DNA of 6,348 nucleotides from JANQJA01 sp040880285 (GTDB lineage: Bacteria; Pseudomonadota; Gammaproteobacteria; Pseudomonadales; Azotimanducaceae). The stretch is taken from contig JBBDIT010000018.1 in NCBI GenBank assembly GCA_040880285.1, positions 1 to 6,348 of the forward strand, in the 5' to 3' direction. The notes under the pieces were generated by a model, which worked only from the letters and a program-made list of their open reading frames with translations, made no database searches and was not told where the DNA came from. Both the position numbers and the translations under genes were made by a program. Positions 1 through 5,473 of this stretch are shown here, one piece after another (within the stretch, counting starts at the first letter, position 1; each line of letters begins with the position of its first letter).

Positions 1-1
1 C

Positions 2-127
2 AAGGTTACTTTCCTCCAGCCATTTGGTATTCACCATCAGGACAAGTATCATTATTTCGCGACCGGACCACAGGGTCGTCTTCGCTTTCATTCACTTTTG
101 TTTAATCCAGAAAATTATTTGCCATGA
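2..127 (+). CDS. Possible 3' end of an upstream gene (partial, uncertain)
   Basis: The second forward frame is open from the left edge to a TGA at 125-127, giving about 41 residues that end in FNPENYLP. The stop overlaps the ATG of the next gene as ATGA, the same junction seen between sseA and mnmC. That gene has no clear Shine-Dalgarno of its own, which fits translational coupling to an upstream frame. Against this, the other two forward frames are also open over most of 1-100, the codons are poorer in G/C at third positions than in the genes downstream, and I recognise no family. A short 5' leader containing the operon promoter is an equally good reading. Function unknown. Confidence 0.25.
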   Translation, partial: KVTFLQPFGIHHQDKYHYFATGPQGRLRFHSLLFNPENYLP

Positions 128-525
128 ACTCACACAAAAAAAACCTGATCATCAGCCCCGTTGTCGGGGTTCTTGCCTATCTTCTATTAGGCTATGTACA
201 ACACCAGACACTCAAAATTCCTGCCACACCACAAGACCTGATCGAACTGGCCATCATTATCGGGGCCGTCCTGCTGGGCGCCTTTTTCCACGCCAGGGGA
301 CCGGTCTATATAGACGACTCTGAAGAAGAGACCGGTACCGTCAAATGGTTTAACGTCAAGAAAGGTTACGGCTTTATTACGCGCGACCAGGGAGACGACG
401 TCTTTGTCCACTATCGCAATATCCTCGGCGAAGGGCGACGAGTCATTAATGAGGGCCAGCGAGTCAAGTTCATCGTGATCCCGGGTGACAAGGGATTGCA
501 AGCTGACGAGGTCGAAGCCATTTAA
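124..525 (+). CDS. Membrane-anchored cold-shock-domain (CspA-like) protein
   Basis: 133 residues in two parts. The N-terminal half holds two hydrophobic stretches, about residues 8-25 and 39-56, that look like membrane helices joined by a short polar loop. An acidic linker (DDSEEE, 64-69) follows. Residues 70-133 form a full cold-shock domain: the GTVKWFN opening at 71-77, RNP1-like KGYGFI at 80-85, RNP2-like VFVHY at 93-97, and a basic/hydrophobic final strand. Classic CspA proteins are about 70 residues and soluble, so this is a cold-shock OB fold tethered to the inner membrane. By family knowledge the domain binds single-stranded RNA or DNA. The tethering and any membrane-proximal RNA role are inferred. 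The ATG at 124 is chosen because it includes the complete first hydrophobic segment. No good Shine-Dalgarno precedes it, and it may be coupled to an upstream frame ending at 127. It is the first complete gene of the + strand cluster. Its specific target is unknown. Confidence 0.88.
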   Translation: MNSHKKNLIISPVVGVLAYLLLGYVQHQTLKIPATPQDLIELAIIIGAVLLGAFFHARGPVYIDDSEEETGTVKWFNVKKGYGFITRDQGDDVFVHYRNILGEGRRVINEGQRVKFIVIPGDKGLQADEVEAI

Positions 526-562
526 TCACACAGGCTGCCACTTTAACTTCGAGTAATATTGC

Positions 563-988
563 GTGCACCAGATTGTATTCGTCGGATCGGATGATGAGGT
601 CGACGAGCTTGAACTGGACGAAAGTCCTGTTGACTCGTTTCCTTGTATGTCGACACAACAGTTTCACCGGGAAGCCAGGGCACAACTTTACTCGCTGGTA
701 ACCGGTATGTTCCTGGACGATGCGGCGCAGTTGGAAGAAGTTTTTCGTCCACTCACCGATGACGGCCCCTATATCTATAAACTCAACCCGGACTTACAGG
801 AAAAAATGTCCCGGCTTGAGGACGACGATATAGGTGAACTGGCCGAGCAGTGGCTCTTGTGCGAGGATCTCGAAACCCTTGACCTTGAGGTCAGCGATCT
901 ACATGAGTTCATGTACCAGTTTGTTCACTTCTGCTATACCGCCGAGCGCGGTGATGAACTGGCAGTCTTCATTTACTCGGACGGCTAG
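563..988 (+). CDS. Small, strongly acidic protein of unknown function
   Basis: 141 residues from a GTG start. I do not recognise the family. By my count it has 35 Asp/Glu against 7 Lys/Arg, so it is very acidic. No signal peptide, membrane segment or Cys metal motif is visible. It looks mostly helical, with an acidic run near the N terminus (DDEVDELELDE, 10-20), a second at DDD 87-89 and an aromatic patch FMYQFVHFCY at 116-125. The start is uncertain. GTG 563 follows an in-frame TAA at 554-556 and has only a weak purine GAG nine bases upstream. ATG 647 would give a 113-residue protein starting MSTQQFHREA, but it has no visible Shine-Dalgarno. The gene lies 37 bases after the cold-shock gene and nine bases before yciH, with the yciH ribosome site overlapping its stop, so it is almost certainly co-transcribed. 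A partner or modulator of a basic or RNA-binding protein is possible, but that rests on charge alone. Confidence 0.75.
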   Translation: MHQIVFVGSDDEVDELELDESPVDSFPCMSTQQFHREARAQLYSLVTGMFLDDAAQLEEVFRPLTDDGPYIYKLNPDLQEKMSRLEDDDIGELAEQWLLCEDLETLDLEVSDLHEFMYQFVHFCYTAERGDELAVFIYSDG

Positions 989-997
989 GGTTGCCGC

Positions 998-1354
998 ATG
1001 AAGCAGCGTCGCATTGTCTATTCAACCAATTCAGGCAGGCACTGCCCCGATTGCGGGGCACCCGCTGATGCCTGTCAGTGCAAGCGCGAGCCGACTAAAG
1101 ACAGGGCGACCAGCGACGGTGTGGTGCGCCTGCAGCGTCAGACCAGGGGCCGAGCCGGCAAACCCGTTGTTATCATCACCGGCCTGCCACTGTCCCCGGA
1201 TGAAATGAAACTCCTGGCCAGCAAATTAAAGGCAAAGTGTGGTGTGGGTGGCACGGTTGAAAACGGAACGATCGTCATCCAGGGTGACAAGCGCGAAATC
1301 ATCAAATCTGAACTTGAATCCCTCGGCCACAAGGTCAAATTGGCGGGTGGTTAG
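998..1354 (+). CDS. yciH: YciH: SUI1/eIF1-family translation-initiation-like protein
   Basis: 118 residues. The C-terminal part, from about 40, is a SUI1 domain: DGVVRLQRQTRGRAGK at 40-55, the VVIITGLPL strand at 57-65, LKAKCGVGGTVENG at 77-90, the IQGDKRE signature at 94-100, and the KVKLAGG ending found in E. coli YciH. In the family this domain sits at the ribosomal decoding region and influences start-site choice. Bacterial YciH is not essential and has been linked to translation control under stress. The N terminus carries four cysteines (C16, C19, C26, C28; CPDC...CQC) that could bind zinc. E. coli YciH lacks them, and I believe from memory that many other proteobacterial homologues have them. 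AGGG at 987-990 lies seven bases before the ATG and overlaps the stop of the preceding gene, which suggests coupled translation. About ten residues longer than the E. coli protein. Confidence 0.93.
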   Translation: MKQRRIVYSTNSGRHCPDCGAPADACQCKREPTKDRATSDGVVRLQRQTRGRAGKPVVIITGLPLSPDEMKLLASKLKAKCGVGGTVENGTIVIQGDKREIIKSELESLGHKVKLAGG

Positions 1355-1373
1355 GGAACCTCAGCACCAGCCC

Positions 1374-1379
1374 AGGAGG
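1374..1379 (+). promoter_or_regulatory. Strong Shine-Dalgarno of sseA
   Basis: A perfect AGGAGG sits four bases before the ATG at 1384. It is the strongest ribosome site in the cluster and fixes the sseA start. The 29-base gap after yciH shows no terminator hairpin, so sseA is probably read from the same transcript but with independent, efficient initiation. Confidence 0.75.
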
Positions 1380-1383
1380 CACG

Positions 1384-2208
1384 ATGGGTACTTTGATATC
1401 AACTGACTCACTGGCGCAACAACTGGGCGACCAGTCGATGCGATTACTGGATTGTCGATTCTCGCTGGCCGATGAAACCCTGGGCAGGCAGCAGTTTGAT
1501 GCGGGCCACATTCCCGGTGCCTGGTACGTCAACCTCAATGCGGACCTCTGTGCGCCGGTCCTGCCTGGTAAAACCGGCAGGCATCCGTTACCGGCACGAA
1601 CCCGGTTCGCGGAGACCCTGGGGCGGCTCGGAGTCGGTAACGACAACCTGGTGGTTGCCTATGACGATGGCCCCGGTGCGTTTGCTGCACGTCTATGGTG
1701 GATGCTGCGCTGGGCCGGTCACAACAACGTGTTTGTGTTGGATGGCGGATTCAAGGCCTGGGTCGATGAGGGCCGTGGTGTATCCAGGGAAGTGAATCAG
1801 CCGGAACCGGTCCAATTCAATTTGCACCCGCCCCTTACCCGGCTCGTTACTGCCAGCGACCTTCCGAATCGGCATGCCGTGGTACTGGACGCTCGTGATC
1901 CGGTCCGCTTTCGCGGCGAAAAGGACCCCATCGACCCGGTTGCTGGTCACATTCCAGGCGCCCGGTGCGCAACATTCACCAACAATCTGGACGACAGCCA
2001 GCATGTAAAACCTGTCGATGAATTGCGACAGGCCTATACCCGCCTCGGCGTCGGCGATGGACCTACGATTTGTTATTGCGGCTCCGGCGTCACCGCCTGC
2101 CACAATATCCTGGCGCTGGTTCATGCTGGCTTTGCGGAACCGGCGCTCTACCCCGGCTCCTGGAGTGAATGGATAACAGTCCCGGCGCGCCCCATCGAAC
2201 GCGAATGA
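1384..2208 (+). CDS. sseA: SseA-type sulfurtransferase (3-mercaptopyruvate/thiosulfate)
   Basis: 274 residues, the usual size for a two-domain rhodanese. The N-terminal domain (about 1-130) keeps the fold motifs LLDCRF and FDAGHIPGA but has Asp (YDDGPG, 93-98) where a catalytic Cys would lie, so it is the inactive structural half. The C-terminal domain (about 150-274) has LDARDPVRFRGE at 168-179, a second AGHIPGA at 187-193, and the active loop CGSGVTA at 232-238 with C232 as the persulfide-forming cysteine. The CG-SG loop is typical of 3-mercaptopyruvate sulfurtransferases, whereas thiosulfate-specific rhodaneses usually have CRKG. The sulfur donor is inferred from this loop only. No signal peptide is seen, so the enzyme should be cytoplasmic. 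It passes sulfane sulfur to acceptors such as cyanide or thiol proteins. Its stop overlaps the mnmC start as ATGA, so the two are probably translationally coupled. A role in supplying sulfur for tRNA thiolation is possible but not shown. Confidence 0.93.
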   Translation: MGTLISTDSLAQQLGDQSMRLLDCRFSLADETLGRQQFDAGHIPGAWYVNLNADLCAPVLPGKTGRHPLPARTRFAETLGRLGVGNDNLVVAYDDGPGAFAARLWWMLRWAGHNNVFVLDGGFKAWVDEGRGVSREVNQPEPVQFNLHPPLTRLVTASDLPNRHAVVLDARDPVRFRGEKDPIDPVAGHIPGARCATFTNNLDDSQHVKPVDELRQAYTRLGVGDGPTICYCGSGVTACHNILALVHAGFAEPALYPGSWSEWITVPARPIERE

Positions 2209-4079
2209 CGGGCGCCGATTCCCATGTCACTCCATGGGCAAATCTCGAGTGGCGCAGCGAGGCCACTCCGGCGTCCGTCACACACGATGACATTTATTGG
2301 AGCCGGGATGCGGGTCTGGCGGAAAAGCACCATGTATTTATCGAAGGCAATCACCTTGCAACCAGATTCAAAGGAAATCACCGAACCCATTTCACCATGC
2401 TCGAAGTCGGGTTCGGGTTTGGCCTCAATTTTCTGTTGACCGCTAAAACCTGGCGATCATCAGCGCCGCAACAGTCAATCCTGAACTATATCGCGATTGA
2501 AAAGACACCGGTTGCCCCTGCAGACCTCGCCCGCCTGTACGCTGCCCTGGCCAGGGCGGAAGGGTTCAATGAGCGTCACGCAACCCAACTACTGCATCAC
2601 TATCCGACTCCCTATCCCGGTACTCATACGATCTGGGTTGCTGAGGATATTGCCCTCACGCTCGTGATCGGAGATCTCAAGGACGTGCTGGGCGATATCG
2701 ATGCCAGCGCCGACGCCTGGTTCCTGGACGGTTTCAGCCCGGCCCGCAATGCAGATGCGTGGACCCGCGAGCTGTTTTCCGCGATGCCGCGAATGAGTCA
2801 ACCTGGCGCCACCTTTTCAACCTACTCGGTGGCCGGTGAAGTCCGTCGCGGTCTCGCCAGTGCCGGATTTGAAGTTCGGCGATCTCCTGGCTTTGGTACC
2901 AAGGCCGAAATGTTGTCAGGTGTATTACCGGGAACCTGGCAGGCGCAAACGCTAGGGTCAGGGCGCATTGCCGTCATTGGCGCCGGTATCGCCGGACTCA
3001 ATTGCGCGCGAGCCCTGGCCCGTCGCCACCTGGACGTGACCGTCTACGACCAGGCCGGTGCGCTTGCCGGGGCGTCATCCATACCGGGGCTCGCCATGAG
3101 CCCGCACCTGGCCGTCAGGCCACACGTCGGTAGCCTGTTTTCACTTGCCGCACTTCAATATGCGACCCGATTCAGCGACGAGGTGCATGTCACCGGTCGC
3201 TTTACGCTGGCCAGCAACGAGACAGATGAAACGCGCTTGCAGCGAATTGGCGATACTTTTCCCGACTCGATTGCGCGCTATCTTAACGCCCGTGAAGCCG
3301 GGCGATTACCCGGCATGAATGCGTGTGGGCCGGGTTTGTACTTTGCACCAGGCGGTTGGCTCGAACCCGCAATTCTGGCCCGGAAAGTCCGCGTTACTGC
3401 AAAGCAGGTGACCGGAATGACTACTGGCGCGTCACCGCGACTGCAATTCGCTGACGGCCAGATCGAGGACTTTGACGGCATCATCATTGCGACCGGGGCT
3501 GGCCCGCTACCGCAAACCGCGCCACTTTCATTCGAGCCGGTACGGGGGCAAGCCATCCAGGTGTTGGCGCCGGGTCTCGGTCTTACGCGCGTAATCGGTG
3601 GACCGCTATACGTCATTCCCCGCGGCGAAGATGAATACCTGGTGGGGGCAACCTGGGATCAACAGGACGATGACCCTTCACCACGCTCACAGGATACCAG
3701 GCGGCTGTTGCGCCGGTTGACGCAGCGATTTGATATCCAGGCATCGGTGACCGCGGAGTATGCCGGCATTCGCTGCACCACACGGGATCGCACGCCGGTG
3801 GTGGGCGCTCTGCCGGTCTGGCCGGCACTCGATCAATATTGCGACCAGTATCGCGCAGGCTTGCGCCATGCCGGGCATCCTGCACCTTTTAGCGAGTATG
3901 AAAGGCGGACCTTTGTCTGTACCGGTTTTGGTTCCCACGGTGCAACCCATGCCCCGTTGTGCGGAGAATACCTGGCGCGCATGATCACCGGGGAGTCATC
4001 CTGTCTCGGCAAAACCTGGAGCCGCCGTCTGGACCCCGCGCGACTGCAGATCCGGCAGGCACGCAAGCCCTCAGCTTGA
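2205..4079 (+). CDS. mnmC: MnmC: bifunctional tRNA mnm5(s2)U34 biosynthesis enzyme
   Basis: 624 residues from this start. MnmC removes the carboxymethyl group from cmnm5(s2)U34 (C-terminal FAD domain), then methylates the resulting nm5 group with SAM (N-terminal domain) at the wobble base of tRNAs such as those for Lys, Glu and Gln. N-terminal domain: SAM motif EVGFGFGLNF at 67-76, LDGFSPARN at 174-182 containing the conserved Asp, and RSPGFGTKAEMLSG at 226-239. C-terminal DadA-like domain: dinucleotide fold GAGIAG at 259-264, a GASSIPGLAM loop near 289-298 where many homologues have GxSGN, RDRTPVVGALP at 527-537, and CTGFGSHGATHAP at 572-584. Length is close to E. coli MnmC (about 668). I chose ATG 2205 because it makes an ATGA overlap with the sseA stop and gives a family-like leader before ANLEW. 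An in-frame ATG at 2169 adds 12 residues and has a GGAG only three bases upstream, so it remains possible. The gene ends two bases before the serA stop on the other strand. Confidence 0.95.
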   Translation: MTGADSHVTPWANLEWRSEATPASVTHDDIYWSRDAGLAEKHHVFIEGNHLATRFKGNHRTHFTMLEVGFGFGLNFLLTAKTWRSSAPQQSILNYIAIEKTPVAPADLARLYAALARAEGFNERHATQLLHHYPTPYPGTHTIWVAEDIALTLVIGDLKDVLGDIDASADAWFLDGFSPARNADAWTRELFSAMPRMSQPGATFSTYSVAGEVRRGLASAGFEVRRSPGFGTKAEMLSGVLPGTWQAQTLGSGRIAVIGAGIAGLNCARALARRHLDVTVYDQAGALAGASSIPGLAMSPHLAVRPHVGSLFSLAALQYATRFSDEVHVTGRFTLASNETDETRLQRIGDTFPDSIARYLNAREAGRLPGMNACGPGLYFAPGGWLEPAILARKVRVTAKQVTGMTTGASPRLQFADGQIEDFDGIIIATGAGPLPQTAPLSFEPVRGQAIQVLAPGLGLTRVIGGPLYVIPRGEDEYLVGATWDQQDDDPSPRSQDTRRLLRRLTQRFDIQASVTAEYAGIRCTTRDRTPVVGALPVWPALDQYCDQYRAGLRHAGHPAPFSEYERRTFVCTGFGSHGATHAPLCGEYLARMITGESSCLGKTWSRRLDPARLQIRQARKPSA

Positions 4080-4081
4080 GT

Positions 4082-5260
4082 CTAACCAGGGTCAACAACC
4101 CGCACGTTGATAACACCTTCGATCTCCGAGATATCCCGTACCAGGTCTTCTGAAGGCGGGGTGCCCACATCAATCAGGTTGTAAGCTACATCTTCACGAC
4201 TCTTGTTGATCATGTCGATCACGTTGATGTTGCGGTTAGCGAGGATAGACAGGACGCTACCGAGAATACGCGGCACGTTCCTGTTGGCGAGTGCAATGCG
4301 GTACCCTTCTGTACGTTCCATAATGATCGAAGGGAAATTAACGGAATTCCTGATGTTGCCGTGTTCGAGAAAATCCATCATCTGGTCGGCGACCATCATG
4401 GCACAATTTTCTTCTGCCTCATCCGTGCTGGCACCCAGGTGTGGTGTCGCCAGTACGCCGGGCTTGCCCAGTAGGGCAGGATTCGGGAAGTCGGAGATAT
4501 ACTGGCCCAGCTTGCCGCTGTCCAGCGCCTCTGCAACGTCGTCGGTATTGACAATTTCTTCGCGTGCAAAGTTCAGCAATACGGCGCCGTCCCTGAAATG
4601 AGCCAGCGTCTCGGCATTCACCATGCCACGCGTCGCATCGAGTGCCGGCACATGCAGGGTCACCACATCGGAGCGGGCGAACAGCGCTTCCATGCTGTCC
4701 ATTTTCTTGATTTGTGCAGACAGGCGCCAGGCCGCATCGACGGACAGCGCCGGGTCGTAACCAACCACTTCCATATCCATTTGCAGCCCCATCTCCGCCA
4801 CCATGGAACCGATGGCACCCAGACCCAGCACGCCGAGCGTCTTACCTTTCAGTTCGCTACCCTTGAACTGTTTTTTGCTGGCTTCGACCAGTTGATTGAG
4901 CTCGTCCTTGTCCTTGTGACCAGTCAGGGTATTTACATATTCGATCCCCGGAATGATGCCACGCCTCGACAGCAGCAATGCGGCCATCACCAGTTCCTTG
5001 ACTGCATTGGCGTTGGCGCCGGGGGTATTGAATACCACGATACCGCGATCGGTAAACGCATCGACCGGAATATTATTGACCCCGGCCCCTGCCCGGCCCA
5101 CGGCAACCACCTGGTCGGTCGCATCCTCGATCGTGAGTTGGTGAGATCGTAGCAGGATTGCGTCCGGGTCCGGCACATCAGGACCCAGCGCATAATCGTC
5201 AGCAGGAAACCTTGACAGTCCCTTGTCAGAGATAGTGTTGAACGTGCGAATCTTGTACAT
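4082..5260 (-). CDS. serA: D-3-phosphoglycerate dehydrogenase (SerA type, short form with ACT domain)
   Basis: 392 residues. It oxidises 3-phosphoglycerate to 3-phosphohydroxypyruvate with NAD, the first step of serine synthesis in the cytoplasm. Substrate-domain motifs are ILLRSH at 35-40 and GRAGAGVNNIP at 55-65, followed by NTPGANANAVKELV at 78-91. The nucleotide fold shows GLGAIG at 146-151 and an acidic D169 that should select NAD. Catalytic Arg is R233 (NFARE) and catalytic His is H274 (TPHLGAST). The loop that normally reads DVFPxEP, holding the catalytic Glu, is DFPNP at 257-261, with no Glu. A C-terminal ACT domain spans about 316-390 (ANRNVPRILGSVLS, then INVIDM), the usual serine-sensing module. 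As I recall, a short SerA-like subfamily of about 390 residues shares DFPNP, so this is probably a lineage trait and not decay. AAGGA (5271-5275) lies ten bases before the ATG. A different 2-hydroxyacid substrate cannot be excluded. Confidence 0.9.
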   Translation of the reverse strand: MYKIRTFNTISDKGLSRFPADDYALGPDVPDPDAILLRSHQLTIEDATDQVVAVGRAGAGVNNIPVDAFTDRGIVVFNTPGANANAVKELVMAALLLSRRGIIPGIEYVNTLTGHKDKDELNQLVEASKKQFKGSELKGKTLGVLGLGAIGSMVAEMGLQMDMEVVGYDPALSVDAAWRLSAQIKKMDSMEALFARSDVVTLHVPALDATRGMVNAETLAHFRDGAVLLNFAREEIVNTDDVAEALDSGKLGQYISDFPNPALLGKPGVLATPHLGASTDEAEENCAMMVADQMMDFLEHGNIRNSVNFPSIIMERTEGYRIALANRNVPRILGSVLSILANRNINVIDMINKSREDVAYNLIDVGTPPSEDLVRDISEIEGVINVRVVDPG

Positions 5261-5349
5261 CCTGGTGCTTTCCTTTAATCGCTGAATGAATGAGTTTTTG
5301 AATTCGGGGTCGGGCTCTCCTATTCCAGGAGCGACATTCGGTGAGTACT

Positions 5350-5366
5350 ATTCCGTGACTTCCAAT
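5350..5366. promoter_or_regulatory. Candidate LysR-type binding box (ATT-N11-AAT)
   Basis: ATT at 5350-5352 and AAT at 5364-5366 flank exactly eleven bases, matching the T-N11-A pattern of LysR-family sites, in the region divergent to a lysR-type gene. The inner arms show little extra dyad symmetry, and the pattern is common by chance, so this is a candidate only. Confidence 0.3.
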
Positions 5367-5375
5367 CCGTGACTT
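5350..5375. repeat. Tandem 12-base direct repeat (possible operator)
   Basis: ATTCCGTGACTT (5350-5361) and AATCCGTGACTT (5364-5375) match at 11 of 12 positions and start 14 bases apart. The core GTGACT occurs again at 5411-5416, 42 bases after the second copy. It lies about 90 bases upstream of the serA start and about 100 bases upstream of the regulator start, a sensible place for an activator or repressor site. The repeats are seen directly; binding is inferred. Confidence 0.6.
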
Positions 5376-5410
5376 TGAAAAGGCGCCAATTTTACACGAT
5401 GGCAAACAGG

Positions 5411-5439
5411 GTGACTGGAAAAACTTTTGGCTTTATTCT
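5411..5439 (+). promoter_or_regulatory. Weak candidate promoter for the lysR-type gene
   Basis: GTGACT (5411-5416) and TATTCT (5434-5439) are separated by 17 bases and each match four of six sigma-70 consensus positions. Transcription would start some 25 bases before the ATG at 5474. The -35 candidate is also a copy of the GTGACT repeat core, so a protein bound there could block it, as expected for autoregulation. Confidence 0.25.
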
Positions 5440-5473
5440 CAATATAACTATTAGCTGACTTCATGTGCCCCTT

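Larger units (their letters stand above)
5261..5473. promoter_or_regulatory. Divergent serA / lysR-type regulator control region
   Basis: A 213-base gap between two genes read outward, so it must hold both promoters. No reading frame in it looks coding. It contains a tandem GTGACTT-type repeat at 5350-5375, a further GTGACT at 5411-5416, and a small hairpin (CTCCT/AGGAG, 5317-5331, five-base loop) that would fall in the serA leader. The hairpin has no U tract and is not a terminator. I could not find a convincing sigma-70 promoter for serA. No riboswitch or T-box pattern was recognised. Confidence 0.55.

Noticed and set aside
1..37. Possible start of a leftward gene, ATG at 35-37 on the - strand, beginning MVNTKWLEESNL
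   Set aside because: Only twelve codons are visible, there is no convincing Shine-Dalgarno, and it competes with an open + strand frame over the same bases. It cannot be supported without more sequence.
24..323. Forward 99-codon frame overlapping the cold-shock gene
   Set aside because: It is out of frame with a gene having clear cold-shock motifs and shows no recognisable protein features, so it is a shadow frame.
1335..2124. Minus-strand frames of 103 and 143 codons opposite sseA
   Set aside because: They lie opposite a well-supported rhodanese gene and have no motif, ribosome site or plausible operon context.
4089..4101. GGGT/ACCC mini-hairpin just after the mnmC stop, as a terminator
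   Set aside because: The stem is four pairs, no T run follows, and it lies inside the serA coding region. It is too weak to call.
4203..5152. Long + strand open frames (132 and 184 codons) antisense to serA
   Set aside because: serA on the other strand has unmistakable domain motifs throughout. These frames show skewed composition typical of antisense shadows and match nothing I know.
5317..5331. CTCCT/AGGAG hairpin in the serA leader, as an attenuator or riboswitch
   Set aside because: A lone five-pair stem without a leader peptide, U tract or competing structure is not enough to support attenuation.
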